This document shows positions 44,532 to 53,336 of a DNA stretch of 64,000 nt, in pieces. The position numbers and the translations under genes are program-made. Position 1 is the stretch's first letter; each line of letters opens with the position of its first letter. Below the pieces are notes generated by a model that worked only from the letters and a program-made list of their open reading frames with translations, did no database searches and was not told the origin of the DNA. The stretch is taken from positions 186,001 through 250,000 of the forward strand of contig NZ_JACHEF010000006.1 of the NCBI RefSeq assembly GCF_014207355.1, given 5' to 3'. This DNA comes from Mesorhizobium sangaii (GTDB lineage: Bacteria > Pseudomonadota > Alphaproteobacteria > Rhizobiales > Rhizobiaceae).

Positions 44532-45245
44532 ATGACCTTTCCGCTCGCAAACCGGTCCGTCACTTCGAAAAGCAATGATCGCAGAATGGCTGGCCGCTGC
44601 CTCGTTCTTGTCGCAGCGCTTGTCATGACCACGATCGGCGCGACATTGGCGTATGCCGCTCAGACACAGGTGTTCGATCCGCAGACACATAAGTGGGTCG
44701 ATTACGACAAGAAGAAAGCGCGAAAATACTACGCCGCCCACAAGGAAGTGCCCGAGGCATTTCGCCCACAGATGGTCAAGTTCCGCACCGCTGAGGTGCC
44801 CGGTACGATCATCATCGATGGCAACAAGCATTTTCTCTATCTGGTGCAGCCCGGTCAGCAGGCCATGCGCTACGGCATCGGCGTCGGCCGGGAAGGCTTT
44901 GGATGGGCCGGTATCGTGCGCGTCGGCCGCATGGCGGAATGGCCGACCTGGACGCCCCCGGCCGAAATGGTCGCTCGTGATCCAAACGCGGTCAAATATG
45001 CGGCGGGCATGCCGGGGGGGCCCGACAATCCGCTCGGGGCCAGAGCGCTTTATCTCTACGCGGGCGATCAGGACACGATCTACCGGATACATGGTACGCC
45101 AGAACCCTGGACGATCGGGCTCGACGTGTCGTCAGGGTGTATCCGGATGAGGAACGACGACATCACCGACTTCGCATCCCGCGTCAAGGTCGGAGCCAAG
45201 GTCATCGTCCTCATGCAGGGGGCGGCCCTTTACAAGGGCGTGTGA
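44532..45245 (+). CDS. L,D-transpeptidase (YkuD family)
   Basis: This 237-residue secreted protein has an N-terminal signal/membrane segment (CLVLVAALVMTTIGATLAYA). It carries a YkuD catalytic domain: GTIIIDGNKHFLYLV, YRIHGTPEPWTIG and the active-site SSGCIRMRNDDI with nucleophile C203. It can form 3-3 cross-links in peptidoglycan or attach proteins to it. It lies 14 bases after the orphan binding-protein gene and before a lipoprotein gene, making an envelope-modifying operon under motif site C. Confidence 0.92.
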   Translation: MTFPLANRSVTSKSNDRRMAGRCLVLVAALVMTTIGATLAYAAQTQVFDPQTHKWVDYDKKKARKYYAAHKEVPEAFRPQMVKFRTAEVPGTIIIDGNKHFLYLVQPGQQAMRYGIGVGREGFGWAGIVRVGRMAEWPTWTPPAEMVARDPNAVKYAAGMPGGPDNPLGARALYLYAGDQDTIYRIHGTPEPWTIGLDVSSGCIRMRNDDITDFASRVKVGAKVIVLMQGAALYKGV

Positions 45246-45270
45246 AGCGGCATTCGGAAAGGGACAAGCA

Positions 45271-45597
45271 ATGTCGGCAAAATGTGCAGTGAGAAGTTCC
45301 ATCCTGGTCGTGGCACTTGGACTCATGGCGCAGACCTTGAGCGCTTGCGTCAGCACGCCGCCGCCTGCTCCGGAGCAAATGTCGAGGACGCAGGTCGAGA
45401 CGGCTCCGGCGGATCTGCAGCTTCTTTGCGCCAGCGCGGTCGCCAAGTCGAGCGGCGTCAACAGCGCCAAGATACTTCCGGTTTCCTCGAGCAAGATCGA
45501 TTCCAAAACTTATCAGGTCGAGCTCGATGCCGGCGGCAAGAAGACAAGCTGCCTCGTGGACACCGAAGGCAACGTGAAATCTGTTGAGCCCGTTTGA
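45271..45597 (+). CDS. Small putative lipoprotein
   Basis: This 108-residue protein has a lipoprotein signal (LVVALGLMAQTLSACVSTPP, lipobox LSAC, modified Cys about residue 26). Its mature domain of about 80 residues has two more cysteines (LQLLCASAVAKSSG, KKTSCLVDTEGNV) and a predicted beta-rich end. It follows the L,D-transpeptidase by 25 bases in the same operon. Function unknown; an outer- or inner-membrane partner of the peptidoglycan enzyme is plausible. Confidence 0.72.
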   Translation: MSAKCAVRSSILVVALGLMAQTLSACVSTPPPAPEQMSRTQVETAPADLQLLCASAVAKSSGVNSAKILPVSSSKIDSKTYQVELDAGGKKTSCLVDTEGNVKSVEPV

Positions 45598-45921
45598 TTG
45601 GCTCTGGGCGAATTCGAACGTTTGGGTTCGTAGCGTGCGGGCCACCGTTTTCCCTTCGATGATCGGGAGGCGAATGTCGCGGCGCCAGCTTTCCGGCCAC
45701 GCCAAGGCGCTCGATGATCCGCATTCAAATGTGCGGCGTGGTCCCCCGCGCCGGCGCTTTCGCGTGACCCCGTCACGATCTCCTTGCGCCAAATGGATAG
45801 CTGCACAATTATATTAGATGTAGCTTATAATCAAATTGCGCGAGATCAATGCCGACGCACGGCTGGTCGGACTATGCCGGGTTTTGAACGCATGATCTGG
45901 TTTAGCAGGCAGGGGCAAAAC
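45598..45921. other. Intergenic region with the sulfatase promoter
   Basis: About 320 bases without a gene. An AT-rich core near 45800-45840 contains a likely sigma-70-type promoter (separate entry) and an inverted repeat, ATTATA-N12-TATAAT. The rest shows nothing convincing. Confidence 0.5.
45803..45831 (+). promoter_or_regulatory. Predicted promoter of the second sulfatase gene
   Basis: TGCACA (45803-45808) and TATAAT (45826-45831) are spaced 17 bases apart, about 90 bases before the sulfatase ATG. The -10 is a consensus match and the -35 matches four of six positions. No copy of the regional dyad motif is present here. Confidence 0.5.
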
Positions 45922-47427
45922 ATGAGCAACGATCGAGATTTCCCGGCTGAAGCCGGCATCAGCAACAAAATCACGCGGCGGGACGCATTGATGGCCGGCA
46001 CGGCGGTTGCGGCGTCGCGACTGGCTACACCGGTTGGCCTTTCGGGCGTGCTCGCCGGCCTTGCCGGGGTTCAGCCTGCGGCCGCCCAGCCGGCGCTCCC
46101 CAATATCGTCTACGTCGTCGCTGACGACATGGGCTGGGGGGATGCCGGCTTCAACGGTTCCGATATCAAGACGCCGAACCTCGACAAGCTCGCCGAGGGC
46201 GGCGCCCGCTTCGACCAGTTCTACGCCCTGCCTATGTGCACGCCGACGCGCGCGGCACTAATGACCGGCCGCTATCCATTGCGCTATGGCCTGCAGACGG
46301 GCGTCATTCCGGCAGCGGGCACCTACGGGCTCCCGGTCGACGAGTACCTCTTGCCGCAGGTTCTGAAAGACGCCGGCTACAAGACGGCCATGGTCGGCAA
46401 ATGGCATCTCGGCCATGCCAAGCCAGAGTTCTGGCCGCGGCAGCGCGGGTTCGACTATTTCTACGGCGCTCTGGTCGGAGAGATCGACCATTTCAAGCAT
46501 TCCTCCCATGGCGTGAAGGACTGGTATCGCAACAACAAGCCGCTCAGCGAAACCGGCTTCGACAACACGCTGTTCGGCAACGAGGCCGTGCGGGTTGTCG
46601 AGCGCCACGAGGGCAAGAGCCCGCTATTCCTCTACCTGGCCTTCACCGCGCCGCACACGCCCTTCCAGGCGCCGCAGGAGTATCTCGACCGGCTCAAGGG
46701 TATCGCGGACGAGAACCGACGCAAATATGCAGCGATGATCTCGGTGATGGACGACGGCGTTGGCAAGGTGGTTGCGGCGCTCGAAAAGAAGGGCATGCGC
46801 GACAACACCATCGTCGTCTTCCACAGCGACAATGGTGGCGTGAAAGACTCGCTGTTTGCCGGCGACTCGAAAGTCGGGGGCGCGCTGCCCGCCGACAACG
46901 GACCTTATCGTGACGGCAAGGGCACACTCTACGAGGGCGGCACCAGGGTCGCCGCCTTCGCCAATTGGCCGGGCAAGATCAAGCCGGGCGTGGTCGATGG
47001 CATGGTCCACGTTACGGACATGTATCCCACGCTTGCCGCAGTCGCCGAAGCCAAGCTGGAGAAGAACAAGCCACTGGACGGCATGAATGTCTGGAACGCC
47101 CTGAGCGAGGGAAAGCCGTCTCCCCGCGCCGAGGTGGTCTACAACGTCGATCCTCTGGCCGGCGCCGTTCGCAAAGGCGACTGGAAGCTTGTGTGGAAGG
47201 CCTCACTGCCGCCGAAGGCGGAGCTTTTCAACCTCGCCGACGACAAATCCGAAACTCACGATCTCGCGGCGGCGAACCCGGACAGGATGAAGGAGTTGCA
47301 AGGGCGTATCGTCGAACTGGCTGGCGAGATGGCACCGCCGCAACTGCTTATGGAAGCAGTGCGGCTGACCTTCTTCGCGCCGCCGGTGACGGCCGATCCG
47401 TCGACGCTGCTCAGCTTGGGGGATTGA
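45922..47427 (+). CDS. Tat-exported type I sulfatase (arylsulfatase-like)
   Basis: This predicted 501-residue sulfatase has a twin-arginine signal (ITRRDALMAGTAVAASRLA), metal ligands in NIVYVVADDMGWGD, and a cysteine to be converted to formylglycine (C106 in PMCTPTRAALMTGRYP). Further catalytic phrases are MVGKWHLGH, APHTPFQAP, VFHSDNGGV and GKGTLYEGGTRVAAFANWPG. It hydrolyses sulfate esters in the periplasm. It is intact, unlike the first sulfatase in the window. The FGE gene follows after 6 bases, an obvious activator pair. Confidence 0.94.
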   Translation: MSNDRDFPAEAGISNKITRRDALMAGTAVAASRLATPVGLSGVLAGLAGVQPAAAQPALPNIVYVVADDMGWGDAGFNGSDIKTPNLDKLAEGGARFDQFYALPMCTPTRAALMTGRYPLRYGLQTGVIPAAGTYGLPVDEYLLPQVLKDAGYKTAMVGKWHLGHAKPEFWPRQRGFDYFYGALVGEIDHFKHSSHGVKDWYRNNKPLSETGFDNTLFGNEAVRVVERHEGKSPLFLYLAFTAPHTPFQAPQEYLDRLKGIADENRRKYAAMISVMDDGVGKVVAALEKKGMRDNTIVVFHSDNGGVKDSLFAGDSKVGGALPADNGPYRDGKGTLYEGGTRVAAFANWPGKIKPGVVDGMVHVTDMYPTLAAVAEAKLEKNKPLDGMNVWNALSEGKPSPRAEVVYNVDPLAGAVRKGDWKLVWKASLPPKAELFNLADDKSETHDLAAANPDRMKELQGRIVELAGEMAPPQLLMEAVRLTFFAPPVTADPSTLLSLGD

Positions 47428-47433
47428 CGGCGG

Positions 47434-48378
47434 ATGGGCAGGCCATCCGAGGCACCGGCGCGCGAGGACATGGTGTGGATCCCCGGGGGCGAATTCCTAA
47501 TGGGTTCGGACCATCACTATCCGGAAGAGGCGCCGGCGCACCGCGTTGTCGTCGGCGGCTTCTGGATGGATCGCACGACCGTCACCAATGGTGAATTCAG
47601 GCACTTTGTGGAGGTTAGTGGCTACGTCACGCTGGCTGAGCGTCCGGCAAATGCCGCGGACTATCCCGGAGCCAGTGTCGATTCATTGGCGCCGGCTTCA
47701 GCCTTGTTCGTCAAGCCTCCGCGCGGCATCGATCGCAGCAATCACTACAATTGGTGGGCTTATGTGCGCGGCACAAATTGGCGACATCCGCGCGGGCCGG
47801 CCAGTAGCCTCAAGGGTCTCGAAACCCATCCTGTCGTCCATATCGCGTACGAGGACGCGCAAGCCTACGCGGACTGGGCGGGAAAGGCGCTGCCGACCGA
47901 GGCCGAATGGGAGTTTGCCGCTCGCGGCGGGCTGCCCCGTGCTGAATTCGTGTGGGGCGACGAGCTCATACCAGGCGGCAGCCACATGGCCAACACTTGG
48001 CAGGGCGAGTTCCCGTACCGCAACAACTGCGACGACGGCTACGAATGGACCGCTCCCGTTGGCTCATTTCCGGCAAACGGCTACGGGCTCTACGATATGG
48101 CCGGCAACGTCTGGCAGTGGACCGTCGACTGGTACCAGCAACACGGCCAGATCGAGAGCCCTTGTTGCACCATGGCCAACCCCCGCGGCGGCGAACGCGA
48201 GGCGAGCTACGATCCGGCAACGCCAGACATCAAGATTCCGCGCAAGGTCACCAAGGGCGGGTCTTTCCTGTGCGCTCCCAACTACTGCCGCCGTTACCGG
48301 CCGGCCGCGCGCATGGCGCAAGCGATCGACACGTCCACTTGCCACCTCGGTTTCCGTTGCATCAAGCACTCAATGTGA
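47434..48378 (+). CDS. Formylglycine-generating enzyme (SUMF1/FGE family), copy 2
   Basis: This 314-residue FGE closely resembles copy 1 (WIPGGEFLMGSDHHYPEEAP, LPTEAEWEFAARGG, GLYDMAGNVWQWTVDWY). Catalytic cysteines C280 and C285 lie in FLCAPNYCRRYRPAARMAQ. It activates the sulfatase encoded just upstream. The start is ATG at 47434, with GGCGG the only SD-like run, but coupling to the sulfatase stop is likely. The two FGE genes are clear paralogues, implying duplication of a sulfatase-FGE module. Confidence 0.93.
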   Translation: MGRPSEAPAREDMVWIPGGEFLMGSDHHYPEEAPAHRVVVGGFWMDRTTVTNGEFRHFVEVSGYVTLAERPANAADYPGASVDSLAPASALFVKPPRGIDRSNHYNWWAYVRGTNWRHPRGPASSLKGLETHPVVHIAYEDAQAYADWAGKALPTEAEWEFAARGGLPRAEFVWGDELIPGGSHMANTWQGEFPYRNNCDDGYEWTAPVGSFPANGYGLYDMAGNVWQWTVDWYQQHGQIESPCCTMANPRGGEREASYDPATPDIKIPRKVTKGGSFLCAPNYCRRYRPAARMAQAIDTSTCHLGFRCIKHSM

Positions 48379-48476
48379 CGGCAGTTTTGCTGTTAACTGG
48401 CTGTAGGTGCTCCCTTTTCCGCAGCAGCAGGATGATGGTGTACCAGCGTTGGACATCTGATGGCGCGAGCACGTAA

Positions 48477-49124
48477 TCAATGTGCGACGTTCGCGGTGAT
48501 GATCCCGAGATTGACAAGTCCGCTAACAGCCAGTTGGACCGCTACCGCTGTCAGGAGAATGCCGAACACGACCTCCGAAACGATAAGACTAGCCGGCTTC
48601 ATTCGCTTGGCCACCGCGTCGATATTGGTGAACACCAGATAGTCGAATGCGGCGACGAGCAGGATAAGCCCGGCGACGAGCGCTGCACTTGCAACCGAGA
48701 CGACTTCGCCGGAGGCAATGATGATGACCGTGATGCCGACGGGATTCAGCAGATAGGGGACAGCAAGGGGAAAAACGGCAATTTTTTCCGGGTCCACCGG
48801 CAGACCCAGATCCTCTTCGTGCTTTTCTGTCGGTCCAGATGCCATCTTGATCGCGAGGAGCGCCAGGATGATGGCGCCGGCGATCGCCACCGCACCGCCG
48901 GTGATATGCAGCAGCCTCATCAGCAGAGCGCCAGTGGCAAAAAGGATCAAAGCCGTAACGAGAGCCGTCAAGACCATCTGACGGCCTATCTTGACCTTGG
49001 TTTCGGCGTCGAACTTTTGGGTCTTTTCCAGAAAAGGCACCAGTGCGATCTTCGGTCCCATGCCAACCAGCAGCAGTAGCAGAAGTTTTGTCACGAGAGT
49101 GACATCAATGACCGTGAAATCCAT
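48477..49124 (-). CDS. MarC-type integral membrane protein
   Basis: This 215-residue protein has about six hydrophobic segments in the MarC/UPF0056 pattern (LLLLLLVGMGPKIALVPFLE, AVPYLLNPVGITVIIIASGE, ASLIVSEVVFGILLTAVAVQ). The family's role is unclear, with membrane stress or small-solute export proposed. It converges on the FGE gene with about 98 bases between, and is divergent from the HlyD gene across a 450-base gap. Confidence 0.82.
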   Translation of the reverse strand: MDFTVIDVTLVTKLLLLLLVGMGPKIALVPFLEKTQKFDAETKVKIGRQMVLTALVTALILFATGALLMRLLHITGGAVAIAGAIILALLAIKMASGPTEKHEEDLGLPVDPEKIAVFPLAVPYLLNPVGITVIIIASGEVVSVASAALVAGLILLVAAFDYLVFTNIDAVAKRMKPASLIVSEVVFGILLTAVAVQLAVSGLVNLGIITANVAH

Positions 49125-49575
49125 CGGAAGTTCCCCTCAGCGCTGACTTGAATGACTGTCGCCTGTCCGAAACGGATTGTCTAGCAAATCGGGGAAGGGT
49201 TTGCCGCCGCCAGGACAAATGGCCCGTCCGACAAACCACGTTGGAATACGACTTGTTCAGTCGGCTCTATAATCCGCAACGCTAGCGCTCGCTCTTCCGT
49301 GCAACCCGCTCTGATCCTGGGGATTGCCGTCGCGAAGATCTGGCCGTTGCTACCACGTAAATAACACCCAAGTTGGCTGGAACCGTCAAAAGACTGTGTA
49401 TAGTGTGGGCGCGCTGAGGGGCGCCTGCACAATGAAAACCGAGCCGTCGGTAGGTCATTTCTACTCGTACCTGCGCGCCGGGTTCCGCATGCCGGTTTGC
49501 CTGGGTTGAAGACTCTGGGAGGCAAGCATCGATCGGCGGCGCGATGCCCGCTTGGTCTGACAGGGAGAAGATGCC
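49125..49575. other. Divergent intergenic region with weak motif site F
   Basis: About 450 bases between the MarC and HlyD genes; no gene is seen. It holds a weak copy of the regional motif at 49353-49365 (CCACGTAAATAAC) and a TATAGT box at about 49398 that may serve the HlyD-type gene. Confidence 0.45.
49353..49365 (+). promoter_or_regulatory. Weak copy of the CCACGTAACTTAC motif (site F)
   Basis: CCACGTAAATAAC matches 11 of 13 positions of the regional core, about 210 bases before the HlyD-type gene and about 33 bases before a TATAGT box. It lacks the upstream half-site, so it is the weakest candidate of the set. Confidence 0.3.
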
Positions 49576-50700
49576 ATGGCGTCCGATGCAACGGGGATTT
49601 CTCAAGCTAACACCGTTGAAGGCCCGGATAAGCAAGCCAGGAAGGGAAACCCGCTGCGCCGTGTCGCGCTGGCCGTGCTTCTACTGGCCTGTCTGTTGTT
49701 CGTGATAGCGATCTTCATGGAGAGGCGTACACCTTCTTCATCGCAGGCGACGGTCAGCGCCTATGTCGTGGGCATCGCGCCGGAGGTCACCGGGCGGGTC
49801 ATCGAAGTTGGTGTGGTCGACAACAGTGCAGTGACGCCTGGTCAGATGTTGTTTCGCATCGATCCGCAGCAATACGAGCTGGCCGTCGCTGAGGCGGAAG
49901 CAAAGCTTGCCCGGGTAGGCCAGTCGATCGGCGCTTCGACAGCCTCCGTCGATGCCGTCCAGGCACGCCTTGTGGAAGCGCAGGCAGTTCGCGACCACGT
50001 CCAGGAACAGGCCAGCCGGGCCATGGAGCTCGTCAAGCGCGGCGTCTATGCCAAGGCGAAGTACGACGAGGCGAAGGCGGCGGTGGACCAAGCAAATGCC
50101 TCGGTCGTCGCCGCTGAAGCGGACCTGAAGAAGGCACAAGAAGAACTTGGCCCATCAGGCGCCGACAATCCGCAGTTGAAGGAGGCGCTCGCGGCACTTC
50201 AACGCGCGCAGCTTGACCTTTTGCGCACTACGGTCCTGGCGCCGGCGGAGGGCGTCGTCACCAACCTCCAGCTTTCCATCGGAGGCGTTGTCGGCGCCGG
50301 CCAGAGCGCAATGACCTTCATCGATGTCGGCACGGTTTGGATCACCGCGGCGTTCAAGGAAAACAGCCTTGAGAACGTCGCCGCAGGCAACCGCGCCGAC
50401 GTGTTGTTCGACCTCTTGCCCGGCCAAGTTTTCGGTGCCACGGTCGAGAGCGTCGGGATGGGCGTGGCTCAGGGAAGCGTCGATCCCAAGACCGGCCTCC
50501 CCAAAATCTCCACCGAAAGCGGATGGGTCAGAACGCCACAGAGCTTTCCCGTCCGCCTGATCCTCGACGAGGGCAGGCCCAAGGGCGTGCGCTACGGATC
50601 GCAGGCGAACGTGGTGATCTATACCGGTGACCATCCGGTGACCAACACGATCGGCCGCATCTGGATGCGCATCCTGTCGGTCCTGACCTATGTCAGCTGA
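49576..50700 (+). CDS. HlyD/EmrA-type membrane-fusion protein
   Basis: This 374-residue adaptor has one N-terminal membrane anchor (VALAVLLLACLLFVIAIFM), a split biotinyl-lipoyl domain (SAYVVGIAPEVTGRVIEVGV), an alpha-hairpin of about 100 residues and a beta-barrel end (TVLAPAEGVVTNLQLSIGG, IDVGTVWITAAFKENSLENV). It links an inner-membrane exporter to the cell exterior. The partner is the DUF2955 permease overlapping its 3' end by 11 bases. SD GGGAGAAG precedes the ATG. Confidence 0.9.
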   Translation: MASDATGISQANTVEGPDKQARKGNPLRRVALAVLLLACLLFVIAIFMERRTPSSSQATVSAYVVGIAPEVTGRVIEVGVVDNSAVTPGQMLFRIDPQQYELAVAEAEAKLARVGQSIGASTASVDAVQARLVEAQAVRDHVQEQASRAMELVKRGVYAKAKYDEAKAAVDQANASVVAAEADLKKAQEELGPSGADNPQLKEALAALQRAQLDLLRTTVLAPAEGVVTNLQLSIGGVVGAGQSAMTFIDVGTVWITAAFKENSLENVAAGNRADVLFDLLPGQVFGATVESVGMGVAQGSVDPKTGLPKISTESGWVRTPQSFPVRLILDEGRPKGVRYGSQANVVIYTGDHPVTNTIGRIWMRILSVLTYVS

Positions 50701-51724
50701 CGGCAACCTTGCTCAAGCCAATGCCAGGCGCAAGGGTCTGCGCATCGCGCTGGCTGTAGCCGTCGGCTTCACATGGTCGGTTCTGTCGGGGGCCATCATC
50801 CCCTTTCTGGGACCATTGTTCGCGGCGCAGTTCCTGATCTCCAGTTCCCGCCCGCTGCAGCTGAAACAGGCCCTGGGAATGGTGATCCTCATTGTTGTCG
50901 CCGGCGCGCTTCTGCAGGCCGTCGCGGTCCTGACAGGCGACCGGCCGCCGGTCCTGTTGCTGCTGCTCGGCCTCGTCTATTTCATCTGTTTCTACCTGCA
51001 GGCGAACGGCAAGGGTGGCGGGGCGATCTTTCTTGTCCTGGTGGTCGCCGTGATGGTGCCGCTGCTGACCGTGCTCAACCGCGATCTCGGTGATTCCATC
51101 CTGTCGATCCTTGTGCAGGGCGTGGTCAGCGGAGCGGTCCTGATGTGGCTTGCCCACGCGGTCATACCCGACCGAGGCAGCGCCGATGTTCAAGCCCCGG
51201 CTCCTGCTGCAAACCCTCGCGCCGCTCGCTACGCCGCAGCCAATGCCGCCATTCTGCTGATCGCCGTGCTCGCTTGCCTGACGCGGGACGGCCTCGCCAC
51301 GGCGATCGTCATTCCAATCACTGTCGCATCGCTGTTGTCACAGCTCGACGTCATCGCAAGCGCAAGGGCAGCGTTCGGCCTCGTCATGGTCAATCTCCTC
51401 GGAGGCTTGGTTGCATCCTTTGCGTTCGCATTGCTGCAGGTTCATCCCACCACCCCCACGCTGTTTGTCCTGGTGCTGCTCGCCGGCCTGGTGTTCGGCG
51501 GCCGCGCCGCGCTGAGCGACCCTGCCGCCAAGCTCTATGCGGGTGCGCTGACAATCTTCCTCATCCTGTTTGGAACAGGCGTATCGCCGCTACCGGGATC
51601 GGCAGCGGAATCCTTTGCCACGCGGGTCAACTACATACTCGTCGCCATCGCCTATACGATCTTCATGGCGGCGTTGCTTTGGCCAGGACCGAGGCGCAGC
51701 GCTGAAGACACCGTGCTATCGTAA
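50690..51724 (+). CDS. DUF2955 (FUSC-like) inner-membrane exporter subunit
   Basis: This 344-residue protein has about ten hydrophobic segments in two halves, as in aromatic-acid/FUSC-type exporters (VGFTWSVLSGAIIPFLGPLF, LLGLVYFICFYLQANGKGGG, VMVNLLGGLVASFAFALLQV). With the HlyD protein it should form a two-component efflux system for small organic acids or toxic aromatics. Translation is probably coupled through the 11-base overlap. No outer-membrane factor gene is nearby. Confidence 0.83.
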   Translation: MSADGNLAQANARRKGLRIALAVAVGFTWSVLSGAIIPFLGPLFAAQFLISSSRPLQLKQALGMVILIVVAGALLQAVAVLTGDRPPVLLLLLGLVYFICFYLQANGKGGGAIFLVLVVAVMVPLLTVLNRDLGDSILSILVQGVVSGAVLMWLAHAVIPDRGSADVQAPAPAANPRAARYAAANAAILLIAVLACLTRDGLATAIVIPITVASLLSQLDVIASARAAFGLVMVNLLGGLVASFAFALLQVHPTTPTLFVLVLLAGLVFGGRAALSDPAAKLYAGALTIFLILFGTGVSPLPGSAAESFATRVNYILVAIAYTIFMAALLWPGPRRSAEDTVLS

Positions 51725-51818
51725 AGTGCTCGTGACCGGCGCGGACATTCGATCCGGAGGATAGCCTCGACCTCGACTGATCCGCTGGCCGGGTTTCCCA
51801 GTCTGCACGTAGCATACA

Positions 51819-51832
51819 GTTACTTACCTTCC
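51819..51832 (+). promoter_or_regulatory. Motif site D (half dyad)
   Basis: GTTACTTACCTTCC matches the right half and tail of sites A-C (GTAACTTAC-N-TTCC) with one change in the centre. It lies about 110 bases before the DUF3300 gene. The left half is degenerate (ACGTAGCATAC). Confidence 0.45.
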
Positions 51833-51939
51833 GCATCTGCAGGTAATGCGCCAACGTAACGCCAAGGCAAGAGCACTCGCCCAGACTCGGCGACAGAACA
51901 TCGCTGACAACCAGGTTCACATACCTTGGAGGGACGACA

Positions 51940-53310
51940 ATGGAGATCAAGTTTCCGCGTTGGCCTGTTGGCGCTGTGGCCATACTGACGGTCTTGATTT
52001 GCTCGGGTCCGGCCTCTTTCGCGATTGCTCAGGATCAAGCCGCTGCTACAGCTGGCGCAGCGGCTACCCAGGCGCCCGAACCGCTCGACGAGGATGAACT
52101 CGAAGTCCTGGTAGCGCGAATAGCGCTCTATCCCGACGAACTCGTCGCGGTGATCTCCGAAGCGTCGCTTTATCCATTGCAGATCGTCGAGGCGAGCCGG
52201 TTTTTGGATCAGGTCGCCAAGAAGCCAGGCCCGAAACCGAAGGAAAGCTGGGACGGCAGCGTCATTTCACTGCTCAACTATCCCGCCATCGTCAAAATGA
52301 TGAGCGACGATCTGGAGTGGACCCAGGCGCTTGGCGACGCACTGACGTATCAGCAAAAAGACGTTCTGGTCGCCATACAGCAGTTGCGCGACACGGCTGT
52401 CGCCAAAGGCGTGATCAAGTCCGATGACAAGGTCAAGGTTGTCAAGGAGAACGACAATGTCGTCATCCGGTCCGCGAGCGCAGACACGATCTATGTTCCA
52501 CGGTACGAGCCACAAATGCTCTATGCCACCGACTATCCGGTCGCTCCGATCTCCTATTATCCAGACCCCTACCCAAGTTATTACTATCCCACCGCGCCTT
52601 ATTTCGCGGCCTTCGTGACTGGCGCCGTCTGGGCAGCGGCAGTGGATTGGAATAACTGGGGCGTGTCGGGAGGCCGCTGGAACGGCAACGATATCAATAT
52701 CGACTGCAACAATTGCTTCAACAACATAAACGGCAAGGTCAATTTCAACGACGTCGACTGGAAAAACGTCGACCGTTCGCAATTAAATTTCGACAAGAAC
52801 CAATTCGCCAACATCGACAAAACGAAGATCAGCAACCGGGTCAAGTCCGACGATCGCAACAATATGCGCAACAAGGCGTCCGATCTGAAAAGGGACCGAG
52901 CGAGTACGCTTGCCGGAAAGTCCGGCAAGGTGAAGGACGTCCGCCAACGCGAAATTAGAGAGGGTTTGAAAAACCGGCCCCCGGCGTCGAGGCCGGATGT
53001 CAAAAAGCCGACCAACAACAACCCGATTTCCGCGGCACGAAAGAATGACCGTTCTGCGGCCAAGGCGTCGGGGAATATCAATCGTGCGGTCGGCAAGCCC
53101 AGGCCCGCAGCGAGAGTGGACAACAGGCCGAGGAACCCTTCGGGTCTTGGCAACGTCAGCTCCGGAAAACGTCAGCAGATTGCCTCCAACCGCGGTGCGA
53201 GGAGCATGGGAGGCGGAATTCGCAGCGGCGGCGGCGGCAACAAAATGATCAGGCACGGCGGTGGCAGGCAGGGCGGTGGCGGGCGCGGCGGTGGCGGGCG
53301 CAGGCGTTAA
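51940..53310 (+). CDS. DUF3300 domain protein, secreted, with basic Gly-rich tail
   Basis: This 456-residue protein has a signal peptide (to about residue 30, FAIAQDQ). The DUF3300 domain covers about residues 45-230 (ELEVLVARIALYPDELVAV, SASADTIYVPRYEPQMLY, YPDPYPSYYYPTAPYFAA). An Asn/Asp-rich stretch and a Lys/Arg-rich then Gly/Arg-rich C terminus follow (GGGRGGGGRRR). The tail could bind RNA, DNA or acidic polymers. DUF3300 proteins usually sit in the envelope next to DUF2950 proteins, as here. It is the first gene after motif site D. Confidence 0.88.
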   Translation: MEIKFPRWPVGAVAILTVLICSGPASFAIAQDQAAATAGAAATQAPEPLDEDELEVLVARIALYPDELVAVISEASLYPLQIVEASRFLDQVAKKPGPKPKESWDGSVISLLNYPAIVKMMSDDLEWTQALGDALTYQQKDVLVAIQQLRDTAVAKGVIKSDDKVKVVKENDNVVIRSASADTIYVPRYEPQMLYATDYPVAPISYYPDPYPSYYYPTAPYFAAFVTGAVWAAAVDWNNWGVSGGRWNGNDINIDCNNCFNNINGKVNFNDVDWKNVDRSQLNFDKNQFANIDKTKISNRVKSDDRNNMRNKASDLKRDRASTLAGKSGKVKDVRQREIREGLKNRPPASRPDVKKPTNNNPISAARKNDRSAAKASGNINRAVGKPRPAARVDNRPRNPSGLGNVSSGKRQQIASNRGARSMGGGIRSGGGGNKMIRHGGGRQGGGGRGGGGRRR

Positions 53311-53336
53311 TAAATTTGGCGAGAGGAGAACCGACC

